A DNA stretch of 64,000 nt, taken from CAVUBL01 sp963739795 (GTDB lineage: Bacteria; Acidobacteriota; Thermoanaerobaculia; Multivoradales; DATKCC01). Below are positions 33,736 through 41,934 of this stretch, one piece after another. A program made the position numbers and the translations under genes. The notes below the pieces were generated by a model that was not told where the DNA came from, made no database searches, and was given only the letters and a program-made list of their open reading frames with translations. The DNA lies in the NCBI GenBank assembly GCA_963739795.1, contig CAVUBL010000017.1, positions 248,001-312,000 on the forward strand, in the 5' to 3' direction. Numbering within the stretch: position 1 is the first letter of the stretch; each line of letters starts with the position of its first letter.

Positions 33736-35340
33736 TCAGCCTCCTTGATGCTCCTTCCGTAGCAAATCGAAGACCGTCTTCACGGGCGAGAAGGTAGCCT
33801 CCGGCACCTCGACGAAGGCGGAGTTCCAGCCGCCCATGGCGCCGTTCCACAGGCCCGGGCGCTCAAGCGCCAGAAGCGGCCTGCCCTCGTGGCTCTTGCG
33901 GGCGATGAACACCGCCCTCTCGTCGACGTAGCGGGAGAGGTCGTAGGGCCGGTTCTCCCGGTCCCGCAGCGAGCACACCAGGTCGACCGGGTTGAAGTGG
34001 GTCGACGACTCGAAGATCGCCACCTGCTCGGAATCGTCCGGGTCGATCTGGGCCCGCTCCACGATCTGGGCGGACAGCGAGCCGTCGTCGCCGCGCACCC
34101 AGAACGGTCCGCCCCCCGGCTCGCCCCGGTTGACCACCATCCCCGCCACCCTCAGGGGCCGGTCCAGGCGCTCGACGAAACGCCGGCGCCGCTCGTCCTC
34201 CGTCAGCTCCTCCCAGCTCGCGGGGAGCTGGAAGCCGAGGCGCTCGACCAGAAAAGCCGTCGCCCCTTCGAGCGCTCCGTCGACGCCGGCCTCGAGCTCT
34301 GCGATCAGCTCGAAGGCCTGGCGGCGGAGGTCGGCCAGATAGCCTCCCAGGACCCGCTTCCAGCGCACGGCCTCGGGCTTCAGGAGGTCGGGCTGAACAT
34401 TGTCGATGTTCTTGACGAACACCAGGTCGCCGCCGCCGTCGGCGATCGCCTGGAGGTTGCCGAGGAGCGCGCCGTGCCCTCCGGGACGGAGGAGGAGCGC
34501 GCCGCTCTCGAGGCGGAAGGGGGGGGCGGCGGTCTCACCCGGGCTCCGGTCCCGGCCGAGGTCCACGGCCAGCGTGTCGGTGGCCGGCGACTGGATCGAG
34601 AAGGAGAGCTCGAAGCGGACACCGAGCTCGGCTTCGAGCTGGGGGCGAATCCGTTCGGCGAGCGACTCGAGGTCGTCGCGGGCCTCTCGAGGGACCGTGA
34701 AGTGGATCGGAACGAGGCCCGAGTCGTCCGCCACGTAACCGGCGGCCTCGACGAGCTGCTCCTCGAACGGGGTGCACGCCCCGCGCGGGCCGCGATGGAA
34801 CGGGATCAAGGCCTTCGGCCGCGCCTCGTAGTCGAGGTGCGCGGGCGAGAGCAGCGCGTGGAGCACCGCCCCCACCTCGCCGCCGGCGCGCAGGGCCTCG
34901 AGGTCCTGGCCGGTGGCCTTCACCCTCCGGGCCAGCTCGTCGTAGAACGGGAAGCGGGGGAGCTCGGAGAGAAACCGAATCGGATCGCCGGCCTCGGGAT
35001 CGCCGGCCACGGCCCGGCGGCCCATCTCCTTGGCCGCGGCCACCGGGTTCCCGGCGTAGGCGACCCAGGGCGAGAGGCTCCGGAACATTCGGGTGGCCGC
35101 GCCGGAGGCCGGCACCAGCTTCATCGCCCTGCCGGCGGCCCGGGCCTCCTCGTACCGCTCCGCCAGGAGATCCTGGCGCTCGGGCTCGAGGCTCCGGATG
35201 CCGTCGCCCACCTTGCAGGGGCGGACCAGCTTCGGAGCCGGCGGCGGCGAGGCGAGGAGCGCGAGCTGGCGCTCGGCCTCCTCGCGGGAGATCCCGTGGG
35301 ACTCGAGCTGGCGGAGGTCTGGTTCGGTAAGGGTCGGCAT
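33736..35340 (-). CDS. DUF4301-family protein
   Basis: This 534-residue protein has the DUF4301 hallmarks: an N-terminal GISREEAERQLALLASPPPA, then KLVRPCKVGDGIRSL, then KLVPASGAATRMFRSL. That block resembles a nucleotide-sugar pyrophosphorylase-like loop. Other segments are PKALIPFHRGPRGACTPFEE, HFTVPRE and FFVKNIDNVQP-like text. The biochemical role is unknown. The K-A-L-I-P-F and fold hints suggest a nucleotidyltransferase-type enzyme. It starts 15 bases after rfbC and is probably in the same transcript, pointing to a sugar-precursor role. Confidence 0.85.
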   Translation of the reverse strand: MPTLTEPDLRQLESHGISREEAERQLALLASPPPAPKLVRPCKVGDGIRSLEPERQDLLAERYEEARAAGRAMKLVPASGAATRMFRSLSPWVAYAGNPVAAAKEMGRRAVAGDPEAGDPIRFLSELPRFPFYDELARRVKATGQDLEALRAGGEVGAVLHALLSPAHLDYEARPKALIPFHRGPRGACTPFEEQLVEAAGYVADDSGLVPIHFTVPREARDDLESLAERIRPQLEAELGVRFELSFSIQSPATDTLAVDLGRDRSPGETAAPPFRLESGALLLRPGGHGALLGNLQAIADGGGDLVFVKNIDNVQPDLLKPEAVRWKRVLGGYLADLRRQAFELIAELEAGVDGALEGATAFLVERLGFQLPASWEELTEDERRRRFVERLDRPLRVAGMVVNRGEPGGGPFWVRGDDGSLSAQIVERAQIDPDDSEQVAIFESSTHFNPVDLVCSLRDRENRPYDLSRYVDERAVFIARKSHEGRPLLALERPGLWNGAMGGWNSAFVEVPEATFSPVKTVFDLLRKEHQGG

Positions 35341-35355
35341 CGGGCTCGGGAGGGT

Positions 35356-35931
35356 TCAGTCGGTGATCGCTGCCCGGGGGTAGACCGGCAGTGCCGTGAC
35401 CGCGGAGAGCCGGGGAGCTGCGGCGTCCTTGGCGGAGAGCACCGGCTGATCGACGGGCCAGCGGATGCCGATCTCCGGGTCGTCCCAGCGGACGGCGAGC
35501 TCGTCCCCCGGCCGGTAGAGCTCGGTGCACTTGTACTCGACCTGGGCGCTTTCGGTGAGCACGCAGAAGCCGTGGGCGAAGCCGGGCGGCACGTAGAGCT
35601 GCTGGAAGTTCTCGGCCGTCAGCTCGAATCCCACCCAGCGACCGAAGGTGGGGGAGCCGCGGCGGATATCCACGGCGACGTCGAAGATCGCCCCTTCGAC
35701 GGCGCGGACGAGCTTGCCCTGGGGGAAGCGCCCCTGGGCGTGGAGGCCGCGGAGGGTGCCGTGCTTCGAGCGGGAGTGGTTGTCCTGGACGAAGACCTCG
35801 TCGATCCCGCCGGCGGCGTACTTCTCGCGGTGATACGTCTCGAGGAAGAACCCGCGGTGATCCTGGAAGACGGCGGGCTCGACGCGCACGACCCCGGGGA
35901 GATCGGTGGCGTGGAAGCGCAGCTCATTCAT
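35356..35931 (-). CDS. rfbC: dTDP-4-dehydrorhamnose 3,5-epimerase
   Basis: This 191-residue cupin-fold epimerase has VFQDHRGFFLETYHREKYAA, FVQDNHSRSKHGTLRGLHAQ (catalytic histidine in RGLH), GKLVRAVEGAIFDVAVDIRR and YVPPGFAHGFCVLTESAQVE. It acts on dTDP-4-keto-6-deoxyglucose made by RfbB in the dTDP-L-rhamnose pathway for surface polysaccharide. The ATG at 35931 is chosen because homology begins there. The longer frame upstream reads through the repeats and antisense rfbB. rfbB lies upstream and DUF4301 downstream. Confidence 0.94.
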   Translation of the reverse strand: MNELRFHATDLPGVVRVEPAVFQDHRGFFLETYHREKYAAGGIDEVFVQDNHSRSKHGTLRGLHAQGRFPQGKLVRAVEGAIFDVAVDIRRGSPTFGRWVGFELTAENFQQLYVPPGFAHGFCVLTESAQVEYKCTELYRPGDELAVRWDDPEIGIRWPVDQPVLSAKDAAAPRLSAVTALPVYPRAAITD

Positions 35932-35935
35932 CGAC

Positions 35936-36062
35936 CAGATCCCCCTCGCAACCCCTCGATCCCCTTCCCACCCCCAGGGGGGGAAGGGGACGATCCATCG
36001 GATCCCCCTCGCAACCCCTCGATCCCCTTCCCACCCCCAGGGGGGAAGGGGACGCCTCCACC
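35936..36062. repeat. Two tandem copies of the intergenic hairpin repeat
   Basis: Two near-identical copies of about 63 bp read GGATCCCCCTCGCAACCCCT, CGATCCCCTTCCCACCCCC, AGGGGGGAAGGGGACG. Each can fold through CCCCTTCC pairing with GGAAGGGG around a C/G-rich loop. They fill the gap between rfbB and rfbC. Other copies lie at 32738, 41874, 45646, 53200 and 62864. Confidence 0.85.
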
Positions 36063-36098
36063 CGGTGATCGGCCCGATGGGGGGGCGGCTTGCACGGA

Positions 36099-37190
36099 TC
36101 ACGATGCAGCTCCGTGGAGCCCCAGCCGCTCGCGCCGGTAGACGCCGGAGGCGATTCGCTCGCACCACTCGCGGTTCTCGAGGTACCAGCGCACCGTGGC
36201 GGCGAGGCCCGACTCCAGGTCGTGGGCCGGCGCCCAGCCGAGCTCGCGGCGGGCCTTGGTGTCGTCGATGGCGTAGCGCCGGTCGTGCCCGGGCCGATCG
36301 GTGACGAACGTGGCGAGCTCGCGGTAGCTCGCCATGCCGCGCTCGCGGAGCGCCGGGTTGCCGGCCGCCGGGCGCTCGGCCTCGAGGAGGTCGCAGATGA
36401 GATGGACGATCTCCAGATTGGTCCGCTCGGAGCCGCCGCCCAGGTTGTATTTCTCGCCGGGCCGGCCCGCCTCCAGGACCCGGAGCACGCCGCGGCAGTG
36501 GTCTCCCACGTAGATCCAGTCGCGCACGTTCGAGCCGTCGCCGTAGATCGGCAGTTCGCGGCCCTCCAGGGAGTTGAGGAGCATCAGGGGGATCAGCTTC
36601 TCCGGGAACTGGTAGGGACCGTAGTTGTTCGAGCAGTTGGTGACCAGGGCGGGCAGGCCGTAGGTCGCCGTGTAGGCGCGCACCAGGTGGTCGGCCCCGG
36701 CCTTGGAGGCGGCGTAGGGGGAGTTGGGGGCGTAGGCCGTCTCCTCGCGGAACCGGCCTGTGGCGCCCAGGGAGCCGTAGACCTCGTCGGTCGAGACGTG
36801 GAGGAACCGGAAGCGCTCCGCCTCGTCGGCCTCCAGCCTGGCGACATACCGCCGGGCGGCCTCGAGCAGCTCGAAGGTGCCCGCGACGTTGGTGCGCACG
36901 AAGGCGCTCGGGTCGTCGATGGAGCGGTCGACGTGGCTCTCCGCCGCGAAGTTGACGACCCATCCGGGGCGGTGCTCGGCCAGGGCGTCGCGCACGGCCT
37001 GCCGGTCGGCGATGTCGCCCTGGACGAAGGTGAGGCGCGGCGTCTCGAGCAGGCCGTCCAGGTTGTCCAGGTTGCCGGCGTAGGTCAGCTTGTCGAAGAC
37101 GACGACGCGGGCCTCAGTCTCGGCGGACAGGAGCCGCACGAAGTTGCTGCCGATGAAGCCGGCGCCGCCGGTGACGAGGATGGTTCTCAT
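36099..37190 (-). CDS. rfbB: dTDP-glucose 4,6-dehydratase
   Basis: This 363-residue extended short-chain dehydrogenase has NAD motif GGAGFIGSNF at 8-17, the active-site TDE at 134-136 (STDEVYGSLG) and YAASK at 159-163. It converts dTDP-glucose to dTDP-4-keto-6-deoxyglucose, the step before RfbC. rfbA and rfbD are not in the window. It is divergent from uppP with 28 bases between start codons. A TANNNT box in that gap (TATGGT or TAGCTT on this strand) could serve it. Confidence 0.95.
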   Translation of the reverse strand: MRTILVTGGAGFIGSNFVRLLSAETEARVVVFDKLTYAGNLDNLDGLLETPRLTFVQGDIADRQAVRDALAEHRPGWVVNFAAESHVDRSIDDPSAFVRTNVAGTFELLEAARRYVARLEADEAERFRFLHVSTDEVYGSLGATGRFREETAYAPNSPYAASKAGADHLVRAYTATYGLPALVTNCSNNYGPYQFPEKLIPLMLLNSLEGRELPIYGDGSNVRDWIYVGDHCRGVLRVLEAGRPGEKYNLGGGSERTNLEIVHLICDLLEAERPAAGNPALRERGMASYRELATFVTDRPGHDRRYAIDDTKARRELGWAPAHDLESGLAATVRWYLENREWCERIASGVYRRERLGLHGAAS

Positions 37191-37218
37191 GGGCCGCGAA
37201 AAGCTACCATACCCGCTT

Positions 37219-38052
37219 ATGTCCTATCTCCACGCCGTCGTCCTCGGTCTCATCCAGGGGATCACCGAGTTCCTGCCCATCAGCTCTTCGGCCCACCTGG
37301 TGCTCGCGCCGCACCTGTTCGGCTGGCGGGACCAGGGTCTGGACTTCGACATCGCCACCAACACCGGAACTCTCCTCGCCGTGATGGCCTACTTCCGCCA
37401 CGAGCTGGTGACGCTCACCCGGGCGGGCCTGGCGTCCCTCGCGCCCGCCGGAAAGGCCGAGGGCCGGCCGCCGGGCCGCCGGTTGAGCCCCGACGCCCGG
37501 CTCGCCTGGCTCGTGGCCCTGGGCACGGTGCCGGTGGCGGTCGCCGGTCTGCTGGCCTACCACTGGGTGGCCACCGTCGCCCGCAACCCGCTCCTGATCG
37601 CCAGCACGTCGATCGGCTTCGGGCTCCTCCTGTGGTGGGCCGACGCCGTGGGAGCGCGCCGCCGCAACGTCGAGAGTGTGGGACTGGTGGACACCGTGGT
37701 GGTGGGCCTGGCCCAGGCCCTGGCCCTGATCCCGGGCACCTCGCGCTCGGGAATCACGATCACCGCGGGTCTCGCCCGGGGGCTCACCCGGGAGGACGCC
37801 GCCCGCTTCTCCTTCCTGCTCTACGTGCCGGTCGCGGTGCTCGCGGCGGCCAAGGAGATCCTGGACCTGGTGCAGGGCGGGGCGCCGGGCGTCGGGCTCG
37901 GGCCCCTGTTCGTCGGGTTCGCCGTCGCCGCGGTGTCCGCCTACCTCACGATCGGCGCCCTCCTCGCCTGGGTCCAGAGCCGGAGCCTGACGGTGTTCGT
38001 GGCCTACCGGGTGCTTCTGGGACTGGCGATCCTGGTCGCGGTCTGGCTTTAG
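37219..38052 (+). CDS. uppP: Undecaprenyl-diphosphatase
   Basis: This 277-residue integral membrane phosphatase (BacA/UppP) has the first signature GLIQGITEFLPISSSAHLVL and the second PGTSRSGITITAGLARGL, with 7-8 hydrophobic helices. It recycles undecaprenyl diphosphate for peptidoglycan and O-antigen-type polymer synthesis and confers bacitracin tolerance. The start is the ATG at 37219. There is no Shine-Dalgarno, but TACCAT ends 8 bases upstream, so a leaderless transcript is possible. The upstream frame to 37090 is antisense to rfbB and rejected. Confidence 0.95.
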   Translation: MSYLHAVVLGLIQGITEFLPISSSAHLVLAPHLFGWRDQGLDFDIATNTGTLLAVMAYFRHELVTLTRAGLASLAPAGKAEGRPPGRRLSPDARLAWLVALGTVPVAVAGLLAYHWVATVARNPLLIASTSIGFGLLLWWADAVGARRRNVESVGLVDTVVVGLAQALALIPGTSRSGITITAGLARGLTREDAARFSFLLYVPVAVLAAAKEILDLVQGGAPGVGLGPLFVGFAVAAVSAYLTIGALLAWVQSRSLTVFVAYRVLLGLAILVAVWL

Positions 38053-38130
38053 GCACAGGGTTCTGGCGAAGAGGCTGAGCTCTTCGGAGCGCCGCGACCG
38101 GGAAGGGGCGTCCCTCTCCCATGGTGCCGC

Positions 38131-38697
38131 TCAACCGCCCAAGAGACCTTTCTTGAGCTTGGAAGTCGCCGGGTGCTCGCCGATCCAGGAAGCGAAGATG
38201 GCGTCGGCGAACTCCTTGCCTTCGATCGTGCCCTTGGTCTCTCCCTTGACCTCGACCTCGGTGCCGGTGCCCGGGACGTAGGTGAAGACCATTTCCTCGC
38301 CCTTTCCGACGTCCGACATCCACGAGCAGAGCGTCTCAAAGTCCTTCTTCAGGGCCTCCGAGGCCTTGGGGACGTTGGCCTCCAGGCTCTCGTCCCAGGC
38401 GTCGCAGATCTTGCCCTTGTCGACGTTGAAGACGAAGTGCATGACCGTGCGCCGCGGCGTGTCCGCAGAGAGGATCGCCTGGCTCGAGGTCTGCTTCTCG
38501 GGCAGGTAGAGGCCGGCGACGTAGACGTCGATGAAGAACTTCTCCCGGAGCCCCATGCCGTTCAGGACCAGGGTCTGGCCGGCGACCTGGACCGAATCGG
38601 GCATCGTGACGTTGGCGAAGGTGGCGGCGCCGGCGGGCAGGGCGAGCCCCGTGCAGAGGATCGAGCTGAGCAGGATCGCGACCGAGTTGCTGCGCAT
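38131..38697 (-). CDS. Exported chalcone isomerase-like protein
   Basis: This 188-residue protein starts at the ATG behind AGGAGGAG, with a signal peptide ending PAGAATFA. The mature region (MPDSVQVAGQTLVLNGMGLR, EKFFIDVYVAGLYLPEKQTS, DVGKGEEMVFTYVPGTGTEV) fits the bacterial chalcone-isomerase-like fold, whose members bind fatty acids or are of unknown role. Plant CHI catalytic residues are not expected here. It is divergent from the ECF sigma gene, with about 100-140 bases between the starts. Confidence 0.8.
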   Translation of the reverse strand: MRSNSVAILLSSILCTGLALPAGAATFANVTMPDSVQVAGQTLVLNGMGLREKFFIDVYVAGLYLPEKQTSSQAILSADTPRRTVMHFVFNVDKGKICDAWDESLEANVPKASEALKKDFETLCSWMSDVGKGEEMVFTYVPGTGTEVEVKGETKGTIEGKEFADAIFASWIGEHPATSKLKKGLLGG

Positions 38698-38798
38698 GGC
38701 ATCTCCTCCTGGTAGGGTCGGTCGAAAGGATTTCGGACTGAACCCTACCAGGAAACCGGGTCCAACTGGAGATCGCGGGCGCCGGGCGGCCGCGGGAG

Positions 38799-39464
38799 TT
38801 GCAACCGGCTCCGGTGCGGTCCGTACCTGCAACCGTGGGGATCTTCGACTCGACGATAACCGACGCCGATCTGGTCGCCGAGGCCCTGGCGGGCTCCGAG
38901 CGGGCCTTCGCCGCGCTGCTGCGGCGCTTCGAGCGTCCGGTGTACACCCTGGTCCTGCGCATGGTGCGAGACCGGAGCCTGGCCGAGGATCTGTCCCAGG
39001 AGGCGTTCTTGAAGGCGTTCGACAGGCTGGCGAGCTTCGATCCCGAGCGCAAGCTGTCGAGCTGGCTGTTCAAGATCGCCCACAACACGGTGATCGACCA
39101 CCTCCGCCGCCGCGAGGTGGAGACCTCCTCCCTCGACGAGCCGTTCGGCGACGAGAGCGACGGCCCGGCGTGGACGATCGAGGACCCCTCGGCCGAGACC
39201 CCGGAAGCGGCCGCCGAGCGGGCCGACCTGTCCCGGGCCCTGACCCGGGCGGTGGGGCGGCTGCGCCCCGAGTACCGGCAGGTGGTGCTGCTGCGCTACC
39301 AGGCCGGCCTGGAGTACGCTGAGATTGCGGACGCCACGGGGTTCCCCCTGGGCACGGTGAAGACGTACATCCACCGGGCCCGCAAGGAGCTGGCCGGCCT
39401 CCTCTCCGAGTCCGGGTGGGAGCCCACCGGCGGGGCCGAAACTTCCCGCCGCGAGGCGCCGTAG
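38799..39464 (+). CDS. ECF-type RNA polymerase sigma factor
   Basis: The protein has region 2 (AFAALLRRFERPVYTLVLRM, DRSLAEDLSQEAFLKAFDRL, KLSSWLFKIAHNTVIDHLRR) and region 4 (LRPEYRQVVLLRYQAGLEYA, EIADATGFPLGTVKTYIHRA), a complete ECF sigma-70 family factor. The written start is TTG at 38799. A GTG at 38835 would give a more typical N-terminus. It is followed by a membrane protein with anti-sigma-like layout and a bactofilin-like membrane protein, so it probably responds to an envelope signal and may control this operon. Confidence 0.9.
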   Translation: MQPAPVRSVPATVGIFDSTITDADLVAEALAGSERAFAALLRRFERPVYTLVLRMVRDRSLAEDLSQEAFLKAFDRLASFDPERKLSSWLFKIAHNTVIDHLRRREVETSSLDEPFGDESDGPAWTIEDPSAETPEAAAERADLSRALTRAVGRLRPEYRQVVLLRYQAGLEYAEIADATGFPLGTVKTYIHRARKELAGLLSESGWEPTGGAETSRREAP

Positions 39465-39506
39465 GGCCCTGTGGAGGGATGAACCGGAGGAACGAAGAGG
39501 CACGCG

Positions 39507-40046
39507 ATGAGCCAACGACGGAGCGACGAGCTATACCGGGCTTTCTACCGGTCCTGGAGGGCGGCCGAGCGGGAGGCCGACGAGAGCGGTGCCGACGCCG
39601 CCTTCGCCGCGCTCTTCGGCGGCCTGCCGCTCGAGGCGCCGCCCAAGGGCTTTGCCGCCCGCGTCCTGGCGGCGACCCGGGACCGGCGTGGCGAGGCGCT
39701 GTCGCAGCCCGCCGCGGGCCGCCTGGCGGCGGCGCTCCTCGCTCTCATGAGCCTGGGGACGTTTCTGTTGGCGAGCCTGGTGGTGAGCTCGCTGCCGCGC
39801 CTCGACTTCGGAGCCGGCGTGCGGGTGTTTGCCCGCGGGCTCGGCCTGACCTGGGAGTGGATCGCGTCGGGCCTGGCCTTCTGGGAGCGCCTGGCCGACT
39901 GGAGCGCCCTCGTCGCCCGCCTGGTCGTCGTGCCTGCGGTCGGGGCGTCACTTCTCGCTTCGGCCCTGGCCGCTGCCGTCGCCTTCGTCCTTTTGCGCAG
40001 ATTGCTGGCTGAACAGGGGAACCTGACCTATGCCGAACCTCATTGA
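39507..40046 (+). CDS. Putative membrane anti-sigma factor
   Basis: This 179-residue protein has a charged cytoplasmic N-terminus of about 70 residues (MSQRRSDELYRAFYRSWRAA) with a short GLPLEAPPKGFAARVLAATR helix like those of ECF anti-sigma factors. Two hydrophobic segments follow (about 76-95 and about 140-165). No zinc HxxxCxxC signature is present. The assignment rests mainly on position directly after the sigma gene, 42 bases downstream. The next gene starts inside its 3' end with a 17-base overlap. Confidence 0.6.
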   Translation: MSQRRSDELYRAFYRSWRAAEREADESGADAAFAALFGGLPLEAPPKGFAARVLAATRDRRGEALSQPAAGRLAAALLALMSLGTFLLASLVVSSLPRLDFGAGVRVFARGLGLTWEWIASGLAFWERLADWSALVARLVVVPAVGASLLASALAAAVAFVLLRRLLAEQGNLTYAEPH

Positions 40047-41841
40047 GCCGATCCCCATCCGGCCGATCCGGCCGATCCGGTCGATCCGGGCGCGACGTCA
40101 CGTCGCCCGCCGCACCTCCATCCGGGCGCTGCCGGCGCTCGGGTCGAAGCTGAACCTCGCGTGGGCTCCGGCCCTGGCCCTGGCCCTGTCCCTGGCAATG
40201 ATCCCCCTCGGGGCGGCACCGGCCCGCGCCCGGAGCCTGGCCCAAGCCCCGGCCCAATCCTCGGCCCAACCCTCGGCGGAGGACACGTCGCAGGTCCAGA
40301 CCGAGAGCCGGGTCGCGGTCGAGACCCCCGAGGCCGGGGGCCTCCGGGCCGAGGTGGAGCGCGACTTCGAGGTCCTGCCGATCCGGGGCGGCGTGCTGCT
40401 GCGCCCCCGGAGCGAGTTCCGCGGGGTCCGCACGGTCGAGCTGATGGGCTCGACGATCGCCGTCAACGGAGAGACCGAAAGCCGCCAGGTGGTCCGGGGA
40501 TGGCTCGGAGACAAGGCGGACACCGTGCTGCGGCTGGCCGACCTGGCGCCGGCGGAGCGTCTCCGGGTGCTAGGCCTCTTCGACGAGGCGGGAACTCCGG
40601 CCCTGGCGGAGGAGCCCGCGCCGCCGGTCGAGGCTCCGGAGGCTTCGAGCGCGGGCGGTGAGGCCTCCGAAGCGGCGGGGGCTGCGGCCGCGGCGGCCTC
40701 GGCCCCAGCGGCTCAGGCGGCCCCAGTTCCGGCCGTTCCAGCCACGCCGCCGGCTCCGCCGGCTCTTCCGGAAGGGCTGCACCACCGCTCCCACCGCGGG
40801 GGGCAGACGGGCTTCGGCAGTAGCGTTCACGTGGGCCGCGACGAGGTCGTGGACGACGTGGTGGTGTTCGGCGGAGCGGTGACCGTGGAAGGCCGCGTCG
40901 AGGGCGGCGTGGTGGTGATCGGCGGGACCATCCACATCAACGGGGAGGTGACCCGCGACGTCACGGTGGTAGGCGGCTCCATCACCCTGGGGCCCCACGC
41001 CCGGGTGGGTGGAGACGTCAACGCCATCGGCGGTGCGGTGCACCGCTCTCCGGGCGCCGAGATCGGCGGCCGGGTCGAGGAGGTCGAGCACGGCTTCTAT
41101 CCGTGGTGGCGCACCGGCCCGTGGAGCTGGAACGGGAGCGTCAACTGGTCGCCCTGGCGGGTGTGGGACATCGCCTGGCCCCTCACGGGGCTGGTGATCC
41201 TGGCCCTGCTGGTGGCCCTCATCGTCGCCGTCGGCCGCCGGCCGGTGGAGCGGATCGCGACGCGGGCCGGCCTCGAGCCCCTCAAGGCGGGGATCGTGGG
41301 GCTGCTGGTGGCGATCTTCACGGTGCCGGTGGTGGTGATCGTCTGCGTCGTCCTGGCGGTCACCGTGATCGGCATTCCGATCATGGTGGTCTTCCTCCTG
41401 CTCTTCATCTTCGTCGGCATTCCGGCGTTCTTCGTCTTCTCGCTCGTCGGCTATTCGGCGGTGGCTCTGCGCGTGGGCCGGTGGGCCGAGGGCCGCTTCG
41501 GCTGGCGCCTCGAGAGCCCGCTGGTGGCGGCGGTGGTGGGCGTCTTCGTGCTCGGAGTCCTGGGCCTCATCGGGGACTTTCTGGGCATCTTCGGCGGTGC
41601 GGTGAGCGTGTTCTCGGTGATGTTCGGCCTGGTGGGCGGCTGCCTCCAGTTCCTCGCCTGGGCCGTGGGCTTCGGCGCCCTGTTCATGGTGCTCTACGAG
41701 CGCCGGAGCCGGGGGCGGGCAGTGCCGCCGCCCGCGCCGGCGTCGAGCCTGCCGCCGGCCTCCCACGCCGAGCCCCCGGCGGGCGCGGCGGCAGGCGGGG
41801 ATCCCCCGACCGGGGCCACGGAGCCGACCGAGCCGGAGTGA
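40030..41841 (+). CDS. Bactofilin-like polymer-forming domain membrane protein
   Basis: This 603-residue protein has a very basic N-terminus with an IRPIRPIRSIRARR repeat, then a hydrophobic export segment (LALALSLAMIPLGAAPARA). After an acidic and Ala/Pro-rich linker, a beta-helix domain of about 100 residues (DDVVVFGGAVTVEGRVEGGV, VTRDVTVVGGSITLGPHARV) resembles bactofilin repeats. Five or so membrane helices follow, and a Pro/Ala-rich tail ends the protein. It is likely the output or effector of the sigma/anti-sigma pair, forming an envelope-associated scaffold. This role is inference. Confidence 0.75.
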   Translation: MPNLIEPIPIRPIRPIRSIRARRHVARRTSIRALPALGSKLNLAWAPALALALSLAMIPLGAAPARARSLAQAPAQSSAQPSAEDTSQVQTESRVAVETPEAGGLRAEVERDFEVLPIRGGVLLRPRSEFRGVRTVELMGSTIAVNGETESRQVVRGWLGDKADTVLRLADLAPAERLRVLGLFDEAGTPALAEEPAPPVEAPEASSAGGEASEAAGAAAAAASAPAAQAAPVPAVPATPPAPPALPEGLHHRSHRGGQTGFGSSVHVGRDEVVDDVVVFGGAVTVEGRVEGGVVVIGGTIHINGEVTRDVTVVGGSITLGPHARVGGDVNAIGGAVHRSPGAEIGGRVEEVEHGFYPWWRTGPWSWNGSVNWSPWRVWDIAWPLTGLVILALLVALIVAVGRRPVERIATRAGLEPLKAGIVGLLVAIFTVPVVVIVCVVLAVTVIGIPIMVVFLLLFIFVGIPAFFVFSLVGYSAVALRVGRWAEGRFGWRLESPLVAAVVGVFVLGVLGLIGDFLGIFGGAVSVFSVMFGLVGGCLQFLAWAVGFGALFMVLYERRSRGRAVPPPAPASSLPPASHAEPPAGAAAGGDPPTGATEPTEPE

Positions 41842-41873
41842 GCCTCTGTTCCGGCAGAGAGGAGGCCGGGCGG

Positions 41874-41934
41874 CGGCGTCCCCTTCCCCCCCGTGGGGTG
41901 GGAAGGGGATCGAGGGGATGCGGGGGGCACCCAG
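41874..41934 (-). repeat. Intergenic hairpin repeat, reverse copy
   Basis: GGCGTCCCCTTCCCCCCCGT, GGGGTGGGAAGGGGATCGAG, GGGATGCGGGGGGCA is a single reverse copy between two convergent genes, placed directly against the recD2 stop codon. Confidence 0.75.

Noticed and set aside
35936..36062. Possible CRISPR array
   Set aside because: The tandem units are directly adjacent copies with no unique spacers of constant length, and no cas genes are present.
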